A program made the position numbers and the translations under genes. From the NCBI RefSeq assembly GCF_947498515.1, contig NZ_CANMKO010000005.1:1-64000 (forward strand): a DNA stretch of 64,000 nt, given 5' to 3'. The DNA comes from an uncultured Pelagimonas sp. (GTDB lineage: Bacteria; Pseudomonadota; Alphaproteobacteria; Rhodobacterales; Rhodobacteraceae). Numbering within the stretch: position 1 is the first letter of the stretch; every line of letters starts with the position of its first letter. Below, in pieces: positions 1 through 11,600 of this stretch. The notes below the pieces were generated by a model, which was not told the DNA's origin, did not search any database, and worked only from the letters and a program-made list of their open reading frames with translations.

Positions 1-2169
<2,169 letters not shown>

Positions 2170-2183
2170 AAGCCGCCGGGCAT

Positions 2184-2213
2184 AAAAAAAACGCCGCCCC
2201 GGTTAGGACGACG
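2184..2213 (-). terminator. Rho-independent terminator of hpd
   Basis: Read on the minus strand, CGTCGTCC pairs with GGGCGGCG (two G-U pairs) around a short loop, followed by eight T residues. It lies 28 nt beyond the hpd stop codon. Nearly the same stem is used after ilvD at 26378. Confidence 0.8.
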
Positions 2214-2240
2214 CTTGGTCAAATCATCGCGGCAGCTTGA

Positions 2241-3338
2241 TTATTCGGCCGCTGACAGTTCGCCACTCTCAATCTGTTCCCGCTCGATCGACTCAAACAG
2301 TGCTTTGAAGTTGCCTTCACCAAAGCCGTCATCGCCTTTGCGTTGGATGAATTCAAAGAAGATCGGGCCAATCACGGTTTTCGAGAAAATCTGCAGCAAA
2401 ATCTTGGTCTCGCCGCCATCTAGAACACCCTCACCATCAATCAAAATGCCATGTTTCATCATTTTGTCTTTGGGTTCATCATGGCCAACAACCCGGTCAT
2501 AGGACAGGTCATAGTAAGTCGCCGGGGGCCCAGGCATGAACTTGATGCCATTACCGGCAATCGTGTCCGTCGATTGGTAGATGTCCTCGGACCCAACGGC
2601 GATGTGCTGAATCCCCTCGCCATTATACTTTTTCAGATAGGCCACGATTTGCCCTGTCTCGCCGCGATCTTCGTTGATCGGAATACGGATTCGACCGCAA
2701 GGTGACGTCAGCGCACGGCTAAACAATCCGGTGAATTTGCCTTCAATGTCAAAGAAACGGATTTCCTTGAAATTGAACAGGGTGCCGTAGAAATTGAACC
2801 ACTTGTCCATGTTGCCCTTGAACACATTGTGGGTCAGGTGATCGAGGTAGTAGAAGCCAACGCCGCGCGGTTTGGACTGGGCAATCCACTCGAATTCATC
2901 GTTGTAGGGAGACGTGTCATAATACCGGTCGGTGAAATACAACAAACTGCCACCGATGCCCTTGATTGCAGGCCAATCGACAGTTTTGTCATTTGCCTCA
3001 TAAGGTTCCGCGCCTTGGGCCACCGCGTGTTCAAACGCCTTTTGTGCATCCGCGACACGCCATGCCATTGATGGGGCGCACGGGCCATGTTCCTCGACAA
3101 ACTTCGCGGCAAAGCTGCCTTCTTCGGAGTTGATCACATAGGTGATGTCCCCCTGCTGCCATAGCTCTACGGCCATGGTTTTGTGGTTCGCGACATGCTC
3201 ATAGCCCATTGAGGCAAAGAGATCGCGCAGCTCTTGCGGGTTGGGGTGGGCGAATTCTACGAACTCAAACCCATCGGTCCCGGCGGGGTTTTCCTCGGTG
3301 ATTGTCGATTGCGGTGCGTCGTGCGGGAACGGGCCCAT
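2241..3338 (-). CDS. hpd: 4-hydroxyphenylpyruvate dioxygenase
   Basis: Converts 4-hydroxyphenylpyruvate to homogentisate in tyrosine breakdown; cytosolic, Fe(II)-dependent. The 365 residues fit the family's usual 350-380. The three iron ligands of the vicinal-oxygen-chelate fold are recognisable: His167 in LDHLTHN, His245 in IQHIAVG and Glu329 in FFEFIQRKGD. The C-terminal region around KILLQIFSK and FFEFIQRKGDDGFG is typical of HPPD rather than of hydroxymandelate synthase. Start chosen for its AGGAGG site 7 nt upstream. It is transcribed divergently from an Lrp-type regulator 133 bp away, which probably controls it. No homogentisate dioxygenase gene is in the window. Confidence 0.96.
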   Translation of the reverse strand: MGPFPHDAPQSTITEENPAGTDGFEFVEFAHPNPQELRDLFASMGYEHVANHKTMAVELWQQGDITYVINSEEGSFAAKFVEEHGPCAPSMAWRVADAQKAFEHAVAQGAEPYEANDKTVDWPAIKGIGGSLLYFTDRYYDTSPYNDEFEWIAQSKPRGVGFYYLDHLTHNVFKGNMDKWFNFYGTLFNFKEIRFFDIEGKFTGLFSRALTSPCGRIRIPINEDRGETGQIVAYLKKYNGEGIQHIAVGSEDIYQSTDTIAGNGIKFMPGPPATYYDLSYDRVVGHDEPKDKMMKHGILIDGEGVLDGGETKILLQIFSKTVIGPIFFEFIQRKGDDGFGEGNFKALFESIEREQIESGELSAAE

Positions 3339-3387
3339 GGCGTTTCCTCCTGTAAAAGTCCTACGGACAATGTAGCTTTTGCGCGGC

Positions 3388-3473
3388 GCACGAATGACGC
3401 ATCCTTCGCTTCATCTGCGAAATATGCGCGTCACTCTTGCACTCAAACCCAAATTTACGCACAAATGACGCAT
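3388..3473. promoter_or_regulatory. Direct-repeat operator candidates between hpd and lrp-type gene
   Basis: GCACGAATGACGCAT at 3388-3402 and GCACAAATGACGCAT at 3459-3473 differ at one base and lie 71 bp apart in the divergent promoter region. The second copy runs over the start codon of the Lrp-type gene. A partial inverted copy (TGCGCGTCA) lies at 3425-3433. The layout fits autoregulation and hpd control by the Lrp-type protein, but the binding protein is inferred. Confidence 0.5.
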
Positions 3474-3933
3474 GACACTGGAACCCTCCGACATAAAACT
3501 CCTGACTCTCTTGCAGAAAAATGGTCAGGCTACAGCCCAAGAACTGGGGGACGCGCTTAACTTATCGCCATCGCAAGCCAGCCGCCGCCGCCAGCGTTTG
3601 GAAGAAACCGGCGTAATCGAAGGATACCGCGCCCGCCTAAACCCAGATAAATTAGGACTGTCCGTCCAAGCCTTTGTGCAAGTGCAATTGGCCAGCCACG
3701 GCCCAGAACAAGGCGCGGGGTTTTCCCGCCTTATGCGGACACGGGCCGAAATCACGTCGGTTTGGACGATGACCGGTGAGGCCGATTACCTGTTGCGTGT
3801 CTGGTGCCCCGACCTCGCCGCGCTAAACCGCCTAATTCACGATGTCTTGCTGGCCCATCCGGTTGTGGCGCGTGTCCATAGCCAGATCGTCATGGACCAA
3901 CCCAAAGAAGACGCCCCGCTCCCGGTCTATTGA
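3472..3933 (+). CDS. Lrp/AsnC-family regulator, probably of hpd
   Basis: 153 residues, the usual Lrp length. The N-terminal winged helix-turn-helix (residues 6-50, recognition helix near SPSQASRRRQRLEE) is followed by a RAM/AsnC ligand-binding domain (residues 65-145, with VWTMTGEADYLLRVW). Members form dimers and octamers and sense amino acids or related metabolites. The divergent placement beside hpd, with repeats in the shared promoter, suggests it responds to tyrosine or a tyrosine breakdown product. That ligand assignment is inference. The start codon sits inside one of the repeats, so binding there would block its own expression. Confidence 0.9.
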   Translation: MTLEPSDIKLLTLLQKNGQATAQELGDALNLSPSQASRRRQRLEETGVIEGYRARLNPDKLGLSVQAFVQVQLASHGPEQGAGFSRLMRTRAEITSVWTMTGEADYLLRVWCPDLAALNRLIHDVLLAHPVVARVHSQIVMDQPKEDAPLPVY

Positions 3934-3970
3934 CCCAAGTTTCTTCTTTCCTCAAATATCCCAGGGTGAA

Positions 3971-3988
3971 TTGGAGCCTTGGCTCCAA
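3971..3988. terminator. Hairpin between convergent genes
   Basis: TTGGAGC-CTTG-GCTCCAA forms a perfect 7-bp stem with a four-base loop, 38 bp past the Lrp-type stop and 47 bp past the uvrD stop on the other strand. A weaker stem (AAGAG/CTCTT) follows at once. No long T run is seen, so termination strength is uncertain. Confidence 0.5.
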
Positions 3989-4034
3989 GAGAGGCTGGCC
4001 CCTCTTGCGCAACAGTTTGGACCAACGCAACACC

Positions 4035-6503
4035 TCAAAACGGCACATCATCCGCCGCATCGGCGGGTTTGATAAAGCGGGACACAACCTTTTTGACACC
4101 GGCCTTTTCAAATTCAATCTCAACCTTGTCGCCCTCAACACCAATCACCGCGCCGTAGCCGAATTTCTGGTGAAAGACTCGTTCGCCAATCATGTAGGCC
4201 GCAACCGCCTGCATATCGATGACCGAGGCTTTGCTTTCGCGCGGTTGACTGATCGGGCCTTCCTGACTGCGGGCCTGAAGGCGCTTCCAGCCGGGTGAAT
4301 TATAGCCATCCGCCGCCGCCGCCCGCGATTCCACACTTGATCCCATGCTTGCGGATGGGGCCGCGGCACCATAACCGCCGCCATAAAGGCCCGGAGGTGT
4401 CAGAACCTCAACATGTTCCTCGGGCAGTTCATCAACAAAACGGGACGGCAACTGGCTTTGCCATTGCCCAAATACCCGCCGGTTGCCAGCAAAGGAAATG
4501 GTGCAGACTTCTTCGGCGCGGGTGATGCCGACATAGGCCAGCCGCCGCTCTTCTTCCAAACCTTTGACACCGCTTTCGTCCATGCTGCGTTGCGAGGGGA
4601 ACAACCCGTCTTCCCATCCCGGCAAAAACACCGCTGGAAACTCCAAACCTTTGGCACCATGCAGCGTCATGATCGACACCTTGGCCCCGCCGTCATCGTT
4701 TTCATTGTCCATGACCAAGGCCACGTGCTCCAAAAACCCTTGCAGGTTTTCAAAGTTCTCCAGCGCCTTGACCAGTTCTTTGAGATTTTCAAGCCGCCCC
4801 GGTGCCTCGGGTGTTTTGTCATTCTGCCACATGGCGGTATATCCGCTTTCGTCGAGAATGATCTGGGCCAATTCCACATGGCTAACTTCGGTTTTGGTCG
4901 GCTGCGGGCTAAGCAAATCGTCAACCACCGCGTCACCATCAGCGGCGATCGTGGCGCGTGTCAGCCGCCCCCAGCGCGAAATATTGACCACCAGCTCGGC
5001 CAAAGCCTTGGCCCCTTTGCCTTTGATCAACCCTTGTTCAACCGCCAAAGCCGCCCCATCCAGCAAGGACACGCCGTTTTCACGCGCCATCCGCTGCATC
5101 GTTTGCTGTGCCTTGTCACCAAGGCCGCGTTTGGGCGTGTTCACAATGCGTTCAAAAGCTAAATCATCGTCGGGCGAGGTCACAATCCGGAAATAAGCCA
5201 TGGCATCGCGAATCTCCATCCGCTCATAAAAGCGCGGGCCGCCGATGACACGATAGGGCAAACCAATGGTCAAAAACCGGTCTTCAAACGCCCGCATCTG
5301 GTGCGAGGCGCGTACCAAGATCGCCATCTGATCCAAGGAGAATGAGCGCGCCCCACGGGTCCCACCCTGCATCGCCTCAATCTCATCGCCGATCCAACGC
5401 GCCTCTTCTTCGCCATCCCAATGGCCGATCAGGCGGACCTTTTCGCCCTGCTCTTCAGCTGTCCAAAGCTCCTTGCCCAAACGGTTGGAGTTGCCCCGGA
5501 TCACCCCTGACGCCGCGGCGAGGATATGCGGGGTTGAGCGGTAGTTTTGTTCAAGCCGGACAACATGCGCGCCCTCAAAATCCTTTTCGAACCGCAAAAT
5601 GTTTCCAACTTCGGCCCCGCGCCAACCATAAATCGACTGATCATCATCGCCAACGCAACAGATATTGCGATGCCCCTGTGCCAACAGCCGCAGCCACAGG
5701 TATTGGGCGACGTTGGTATCCTGATATTCGTCCACCATAATGTAGCGGAACCAGTTTTGGTATTTGCGCAAGATATCGGGATGTTGCTGGAAAATCGTGA
5801 CCATGTGCAAAAGCAAATCACCAAAATCCACGGCGTTTAGTTCGAGCAAACGGCGCTGGTATTGATCATAAAGCTCGGGCCCGCGATGGTTATAGGCCCC
5901 GGCGTCCGCAGATGGGATTTTATCAGGTGTCAGCGCCCGGTTTTTCCACGCATCAATGACAGAGGCCAACTGCCGCGCTGGCCATCGTTTGTCATCGATC
6001 CCGGCGGCGCGGATCAGCTGTTTGAGCAAGCGCAGCTGATCGTCGGTATCCAGAATGGTGAAATTGGATTTCAGATGCACCGAGGGCCGGCCTTCGACAA
6101 CGCCGTCTTGATCATCCATCGAAATCAGTTCGGCATGGCGGCGTAGAAGTTTGACACAGATCGAATGAAACGTTCCGAGCCATGGCATGCCTTCGACGGT
6201 TTCACCTAGCATCCGACCAACACGATTCTTCATCTCGCGCGCGGCTTTGTTGGTAAAGGTGACCGCCAAAATCTCATTTGGTCGCGCCCTGCCAGTGTTG
6301 AGCAGATGCACAATCCGCGCCGTCAGCGCTTTGGTCTTGCCGGTTCCGGCCCCGGCCAGCATCAGCACCGGCCCATCCATCGCCTCAACCGCTTGGCGTT
6401 GTGCCGGGTTGAGTTCATCCAAATAGGGCGCCGGGCGCGCCATCATCGCGCGGGCCGACAGCGACACGCCTTCAAAGGCGTCCATGTCATCATAACTGCT
6501 CAT
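4035..6503 (-). CDS. uvrD: UvrD/PcrA-type superfamily 1 DNA helicase
   Basis: ATP-driven 3'-5' DNA unwinding in excision and mismatch repair, or clearing proteins from DNA. 822 residues. The N-terminal Q-motif region (LNPAQRQAVEA, 31-41) is followed by Walker A GAGTGKT at 51-57, motif Ia TFTNKAAREM, Walker B/II DEYQDTN at 258-264 and motif III GDDDQSIYGWRGA at 285-297. Further on are motif IV (LEQNYRS), motif V (TLHGAKGLEFPAVFLPGWEDGLFP) and motif VI (EERRLAYVGITRAE). The C-terminal 50 residues include the GYGAVIGVEGDKVEIEF Tudor-like tail common in PcrA/UvrD. An SOS box 42 bp upstream suggests LexA control. UvrD rather than Rep is preferred because of the tail. Confidence 0.95.
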   Translation of the reverse strand: MSSYDDMDAFEGVSLSARAMMARPAPYLDELNPAQRQAVEAMDGPVLMLAGAGTGKTKALTARIVHLLNTGRARPNEILAVTFTNKAAREMKNRVGRMLGETVEGMPWLGTFHSICVKLLRRHAELISMDDQDGVVEGRPSVHLKSNFTILDTDDQLRLLKQLIRAAGIDDKRWPARQLASVIDAWKNRALTPDKIPSADAGAYNHRGPELYDQYQRRLLELNAVDFGDLLLHMVTIFQQHPDILRKYQNWFRYIMVDEYQDTNVAQYLWLRLLAQGHRNICCVGDDDQSIYGWRGAEVGNILRFEKDFEGAHVVRLEQNYRSTPHILAAASGVIRGNSNRLGKELWTAEEQGEKVRLIGHWDGEEEARWIGDEIEAMQGGTRGARSFSLDQMAILVRASHQMRAFEDRFLTIGLPYRVIGGPRFYERMEIRDAMAYFRIVTSPDDDLAFERIVNTPKRGLGDKAQQTMQRMARENGVSLLDGAALAVEQGLIKGKGAKALAELVVNISRWGRLTRATIAADGDAVVDDLLSPQPTKTEVSHVELAQIILDESGYTAMWQNDKTPEAPGRLENLKELVKALENFENLQGFLEHVALVMDNENDDGGAKVSIMTLHGAKGLEFPAVFLPGWEDGLFPSQRSMDESGVKGLEEERRLAYVGITRAEEVCTISFAGNRRVFGQWQSQLPSRFVDELPEEHVEVLTPPGLYGGGYGAAAPSASMGSSVESRAAAADGYNSPGWKRLQARSQEGPISQPRESKASVIDMQAVAAYMIGERVFHQKFGYGAVIGVEGDKVEIEFEKAGVKKVVSRFIKPADAADDVPF

Positions 6504-6544
6504 GGCAGTCAGTTTACAGAAGCGGCCTGCCGATGGGAAGCGGT

Positions 6545-6559
6545 GTTCGCACTATGTTC
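6545..6559. promoter_or_regulatory. Alphaproteobacterial SOS (LexA) box
   Basis: GTTC-GCACTAT-GTTC is an exact match to the GTTC-N7-GTTC direct repeat bound by LexA in alphaproteobacteria. It lies 42 bp upstream of the uvrD start codon, where bound LexA would block the promoter. Confidence 0.75.
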
Positions 6560-6590
6560 ACAAAACGTAGATGATGCCTATTGGGCCGCT

Positions 6591-7073
6591 CTAGGCGGCT
6601 ACGCGATCGGTCATGGCGCGGCTGGAATGGAAGACGGGCGCGTCCTCTCCGGTCTCGGTGCTAAACGCCACACGTGTCAAAAGAGGTTCCGCATCCAGCC
6701 CAGAACAAACGGTCTTTTCCGCCAAAGACGCCAGCGCCAGTTTTGCGACCAAACCCGGATCGACATCCGCGCCTAGAACACAATGAACAGACGGATAAGC
6801 CCTTGGAACCGGGTCGGAATCTCGCTCGACCGTCGGTGTGATAAACAATGTCACCAACCGGTTGTTACGCATTTCTGCAAGACGCAACAGCCGGGCGTGA
6901 TCGGGCCCTTTGCGCCCTTTGTCAATCACCAGAACATCCACCAAAGACCGGCGCATACAGGCTTCGGCAACCAATAGGCTACTTGTCCCGGTGACCTGCA
7001 ATCCCGCCTCTAGAAAAGCGATCATGGTATTATCTAAACGCGCGGCCTGTGTATCGACAACCAAACACTGCAT
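6591..7073 (-). CDS. Receiver-like protein of unknown function
   Basis: 160 residues from the ATG at 7073, chosen for a GAGGGA site 7 nt upstream; longer starts at 7088 and 7094 lack one. The N-terminal 110 residues look like a CheY-type fold: a hydrophobic first strand ending in an acidic residue (CLVVDTQ), then LVDVLVIDKG at the place of the phosphoacceptor strand, then LVTLFITPT. The usual second acidic residue beside VVD is absent, and the Thr/Lys switch residues are not clear. The C-terminal 40 residues have no recognisable domain. It may be a degenerate receiver that is not phosphorylated. Divergent from the FMN dehydrogenase gene. Confidence 0.65.
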   Translation of the reverse strand: MQCLVVDTQAARLDNTMIAFLEAGLQVTGTSSLLVAEACMRRSLVDVLVIDKGRKGPDHARLLRLAEMRNNRLVTLFITPTVERDSDPVPRAYPSVHCVLGADVDPGLVAKLALASLAEKTVCSGLDAEPLLTRVAFSTETGEDAPVFHSSRAMTDRVAA

Positions 7074-7121
7074 GACGTGCTCCCTCATTTCCACTTGCCG
7101 ACTCAGTTTTCGTCAAAACCA

Positions 7122-7158
7122 TTTAAAATTGGATGAACCGACACAAAGCCAATTTAAA
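7122..7158. promoter_or_regulatory. AT-rich dyad between divergent genes
   Basis: TTTAAAATTGG at 7122-7132 and CCAATTTAAA at 7149-7158 form an inverted repeat with one unpaired base, separated by 16 nt. It is centred between the receiver-like gene and the FMN dehydrogenase gene. It could be an operator; no partner is identified. Confidence 0.35.
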
Positions 7159-7207
7159 GACACGCCAAGCACTGGACAGATCGCGGCATCTGTTCACAAA
7201 TGCGGCC

Positions 7208-8344
7208 ATGGATCTCGACCTGACATACCCCGCCGTGTCCGACCTGCGTTTGCGCGCCCGTCGCCGCATTCCGCATTTCGCCTTTGAATACCTCGATAGC
7301 AGCACTGGCGAGGAGCTTCAGGCCAGGCGTAATCGCGATGCGCTGGACGCGGTGCTGTTCATGCCCGACATCCTTAAAGGGCCCATCGAACCGGAATTCG
7401 AGACACCCTTTATGGGCCAAACATATGGCCGCCCGTTCGGCATATCTCCGGTGGGCATGGCCGGTGTGATGTGGCCCGGCGCAGAACGCTATTTGGCCAG
7501 TTTTGCGCATCAGGCGCGCATTCCCTATGGGTTATCCACCGTCGCGACCCGCCTGCCCGAGGAAATTGGACCGATTGCGGGGGATATGGGTTGGTTCCAA
7601 CTTTATTGCCCCTCTGATCCGGAAATCCGCCGCGATATGCTGCGCCGGGCGCGCGACGCGGGGTTTTCCAAATTGATCCTAACCGTCGATGTCCCCGATG
7701 ACAGCCGCCGCGAACGCCAACGTCGCGCCAAGCTGACCCTTCCGCCGAAAATCACACCACGCGTGATCTGGGAAGTTCTGACCCATCCGCAATGGGCGAT
7801 TGGCACGCTCAAGGTCGGCTCGCCCCGTTTGCGATTGCCTGAAAGCTATGTGGATACCACCCAAGCGCGCTCCTCGCTTGCCCACGCCGGGCATATCATT
7901 CGCGGTGCTCCTGACTGGGATACGCTGGCCGCGTTGCGCGACGAATGGCAGGGTGATTTGGTTGTCAAAGGCGTCATGTGCCCAAAGGCCGCCAAAAAAT
8001 TGGTCACTGCTGGGGTCGATGCGATTTGGGTATCAAACCACACTGCGCGCCAATTCGAACCCGGCCCAGCATCGATTGACGCCTTGCCTATCATCCGGCA
8101 GGCAGTCGGCCCTGATATGCCGTTGATTTTTGATAGCGGCGTTGCATCGGGCATGGATGTGCTACGCGCTCTGGCTCTTGGGGCAGATTTTGTCATGTTG
8201 GGTCGCGCATGGCATTACGCCGTCGCCGCCCTTGGCCAAAAAGGTCCCGCGCATCTCATGCACATTCTAACCGATGACATGAAACTGAATATGGCCCAGC
8301 TCGGGGTGCAGCATTTTGATGAATTGGCCAATCGTCTCGTCTGA
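7208..8344 (+). CDS. FMN-dependent alpha-hydroxyacid dehydrogenase (L-lactate dehydrogenase family)
   Basis: Family members oxidise 2-hydroxy acids such as L-lactate, glycolate or mandelate through FMN. 378 residues from the ATG at 7208, which gives the family-like N-terminus DLTYPAVSDLRLRARRRIPHFAFEYLDSS. An earlier ATG at 7133 adds 25 unrelated residues. Recognisable parts are the FMN-binding GISPVGMAGVMWPGAE, the active-site Tyr in WFQLY, the Lys in LVVKGV and the catalytic His in SNHTARQ. The usual form of that last motif is SNHGGRQ, so Gly-Gly has become Thr-Ala next to the catalytic His, and the following LDG is replaced by FEPGPAS. Substrate preference may therefore differ from lactate. 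No cytochrome or lactate permease is adjacent. Confidence 0.88.
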   Translation: MDLDLTYPAVSDLRLRARRRIPHFAFEYLDSSTGEELQARRNRDALDAVLFMPDILKGPIEPEFETPFMGQTYGRPFGISPVGMAGVMWPGAERYLASFAHQARIPYGLSTVATRLPEEIGPIAGDMGWFQLYCPSDPEIRRDMLRRARDAGFSKLILTVDVPDDSRRERQRRAKLTLPPKITPRVIWEVLTHPQWAIGTLKVGSPRLRLPESYVDTTQARSSLAHAGHIIRGAPDWDTLAALRDEWQGDLVVKGVMCPKAAKKLVTAGVDAIWVSNHTARQFEPGPASIDALPIIRQAVGPDMPLIFDSGVASGMDVLRALALGADFVMLGRAWHYAVAALGQKGPAHLMHILTDDMKLNMAQLGVQHFDELANRLV

Positions 8345-8427
8345 AATGCAAATAGGTCACGCTTAATGACATAAGCGCCATTCATTGCGAATCCAATGAA
8401 ATTGAAACGAATCCTTTGTGTTCAATC

Positions 8428-8477
8428 ACTTTGCACCAATTGCAAAGTTTTGGGAAACCTATAGCAAATTTTGCAAA
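8428..8477. promoter_or_regulatory. TTTGCAAA-type operator candidates upstream of pyc
   Basis: ACTTTGCA-CCAAT-TGCAAAGT at 8428-8448 is a perfect 8-bp inverted repeat. TTTGCAAA at 8470-8477, itself a palindrome, follows 21 bp later. These resemble sites of the RamB/ScfR regulators of acetate and propionate metabolism (CTTTGCAAA-like), which would suit an anaplerotic gene. No such regulator is encoded nearby, so the assignment is by motif resemblance only. Confidence 0.45.
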
Positions 8478-8484
8478 TTCACAC

Positions 8485-8509
8485 TTTAGGTCAATAATTG
8501 CGACCTAAA
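8485..8509. promoter_or_regulatory. Perfect 8-bp dyad upstream of pyc
   Basis: TTTAGGTC-N9-GACCTAAA, followed by A and T runs. It lies 140 bp upstream of the pyc start and 8 bp after the TTTGCAAA palindrome. It could be a second operator, or a terminator of upstream transcription, since a T run follows at 8518. The 300-bp gap before pyc otherwise holds a TTCCGG/CCGGAA inverted repeat near 8540-8575 and no gene. Confidence 0.4.
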
Positions 8510-8648
8510 AAAACGACTTTTTCCGCCCCTTTCCGGCATTCTTCATTGCCATTCCGGAATCTCCTGCCGATAAAACCGCTGCACTGCGGCACCATCGGAC
8601 CTAACTCCGGCTGCTCTCGCCAAAACCAAGTTCTTAGGAGCCACTCTT

Positions 8649-11600
8649 ATGACCACCTTCAGCAAGATATTGATAGCGAATCGTGGGGAGATAGCGATTC
8701 GTGTTATGCGAGCCGCGAATGAGATGGGGAAGCGGACGGTTGCGGTTTATGCGGAGGAGGACAAGTTGGGTCTTCACCGTTTTAAGGCGGATGAGGCCTA
8801 TCGGATTGGTGAGGGGATGGGGCCTGTTGCGGCCTATCTGAGCATTGATGAGATCATCCGGGTGGCCAAGGAATGTGGCGCGGATGCGATCCATCCGGGT
8901 TATGGTTTGCTCTCGGAAAACCCTGATTTTGTTGATGCCTGCGAGGCCAATGGCATCACCTTTATCGGCCCCAAGGCGGCCACGATGCGCGCCCTTGGTG
9001 ACAAGGCCAGCGCGCGGCGTGTTGCGGTTGAGGCCGGTGTTCCGGTGATCCCGGCGACCGAGGTTTTGGGCGACGATATGGAGGCGATCAAGGCCGAGGC
9101 GGCGGCGGTTGGCTATCCTTTGATGCTCAAGGCGTCTTGGGGCGGCGGCGGTCGCGGCATGCGCCCGATTGAGGGCGAAGACGAGTTGGCCGAGAAGGTC
9201 ATGGAGGGGCGTCGCGAGGCCGAGGCGGCCTTTGGCAATGGTGAGGGCTATCTGGAAAAGATGATCATCCGCGCCCGCCATGTCGAGGTGCAGATTCTGG
9301 GCGACAAACAAGGCAATATTTACCACCTCTATGAGCGCGATTGTTCCGTTCAGCGCCGCAACCAAAAGGTGGTTGAGCGCGCGCCTGCCCCCTATTTAAG
9401 CGAGGCGCAGCGCGAAGAGATTTGCGAGCTGGGCCGCAAGATTTGCCAGCATGTGAATTACGAATGCGCCGGCACGGTCGAATTCCTGATGGATATGAAC
9501 ACCGGCAAGTTCTATTTTATCGAGGTAAACCCACGCGTTCAGGTTGAGCACACAGTCACCGAAGAGGTCACCGGCATCGACATTGTTCAGGCGCAGATCT
9601 TGATTGCTGAGGGCAAATCTTTGGCCGAGGCGACCGGTAAATCGAGCCAATATGATATCCGTCTGAACGGTCATGCGCTGCAAACGCGTGTCACGACCGA
9701 GGACCCGCAAAACAACTTTATCCCCGATTATGGCCGCATCACCGCCTATCGCAGCGCCACCGGCATGGGCATTCGTCTTGACGGCGGCACCGCCTATGCG
9801 GGCGGGGTGATCACCCGCTATTATGACAGCCTGTTAACCAAGGTGACGGCCTGGGCCCCGACGCCGGAAAAGGCGATCAAACGCATGGATCGGGCCTTGC
9901 GCGAATTCCGGGTGCGCGGCGTTAGCACCAACATCGCCTTTGTTGAGAACCTGTTGAAACATCCGGTGTTTTTGAACAATCAATACACCACGAAGTTCAT
10001 TGATGAGACGCCGGAGTTGTTCCAGTTTGCCAAGCGGCGCGACCGGGGCACCAAGGTCTTGACCTATATCGCCGACATCACCGTGAACGGCCACCCCGAG
10101 GTTGAGGGCCGCGCCAAACCGGCGGCGGATTTGAAACCGGCCCGCACCCCGGAATTGCGCGCACAGGCCCCCGCCGATGGCACCAAGACCCTGTTGGAGG
10201 CCAAGGGCCCGCAGGCCGTGGCCGATTGGCTGAGCGCGCAACCGCAGCTTTTGATCACCGACACCACCATGCGCGACGGGCACCAATCTTTGCTGGCGAC
10301 GCGGATGCGCTCGGTCGATATGATCGGCGCGGCCCCGGCCTATGCGCATAACCTGCCACAACTCTTTTCGGTTGAGTGCTGGGGCGGCGCGACCTTTGAT
10401 GTGGCGTATCGCTTTTTGCAGGAATGCCCCTGGCAACGCCTGCGCGATCTGCGCGCCCGCATGCCCAATGTGATGACCCAGATGTTGCTGCGCGGCGCCA
10501 ATGGCGTTGGCTACACCAACTATCCCGACAATGTGGTGCAGTTCTTTGTGAAACAGGCGGCGGAAACCGGCGTTGACGTCTTCCGCGTTTTTGACAGCCT
10601 GAACTGGGTTGAAAACATGCGCGTCGCTATGGACGCGGTGCTTGATACCGGCCGGGTTCTTGAGGGTACGATTTGCTATACCGGCGATATTTTGGACCCC
10701 GATCGCGCCAAATATGACCTGAAATATTACGTTGCCATGGGTCAGGAACTCAAGGCCGCCGGGGCGCATGTTTTGGGCCTCAAAGACATGGCTGGTCTGC
10801 TCAAGGCCTCCGCCGCTGGGCCATTGGTTAAGGCGCTTAAAGAAGAGGTCGGATTGCCGATCCACTTCCACACCCATGACACCTCTGGCGCCTCGATCGC
10901 CACCATCATCGCGGCGGCCAACGCCGGGGTTGATGTGGTCGATGCGGCGATGGACAGCTTCTCGGGCAACACCTCACAGCCGACGCTTGGCTCGGTGGTT
11001 GAGGCGCTGCGCCACACCGACCGCGACACCGGTCTCGACATCGGCGCGATCCGCGAGATCAGCAATTATTTTGAGGCAGTGCGCGGCCAATATGCGGCGT
11101 TCGAGAGCGGCCAACAGGCCCCGGCCTCTGAAGTGTATTTGCACGAAATGCCCGGCGGTCAGTTCACCAATCTCAAGGCGCAGGCGCGCTCGATGGGGCT
11201 TGAGGAACGCTGGCACGAAGTGGCGCAAACCTATGCCGATGTGAACCGGATGTTTGGCGATATCGTCAAGGTCACGCCCTCCTCGAAAGTGGTCGGGGAC
11301 ATGGCGTTGATGATGGTGTCACAGGGTCTGGATCGGGATCAGGTCGAGGACCCGAAAACCGATGTTAGCTTCCCCGATAGCGTCATCGACATGATGAAGG
11401 GCAACCTTGGTCAACCTCCCGGTGGCTGGCCGAAGAAGATCCAGAAGAAGATTTTGAAGGATGAGAAAGCCTTTGATGATCGCCCCGGTCTGCACGCCGC
11501 GCCGGTGGATATCGAAGAGACCCGTCTGACCCTACAAAAAGAGCTTGAAGGCAAGGCGGTGGATGATGAAGATCTGAACGGATATCTGATGTATCCCAAG

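Noticed and set aside
9834-10877. 347-codon open frame on the minus strand inside pyc
   Set aside because: It lies wholly opposite the carboxylase coding sequence, has no recognisable domain and reads as its shadow; high GC at third positions keeps such frames open.
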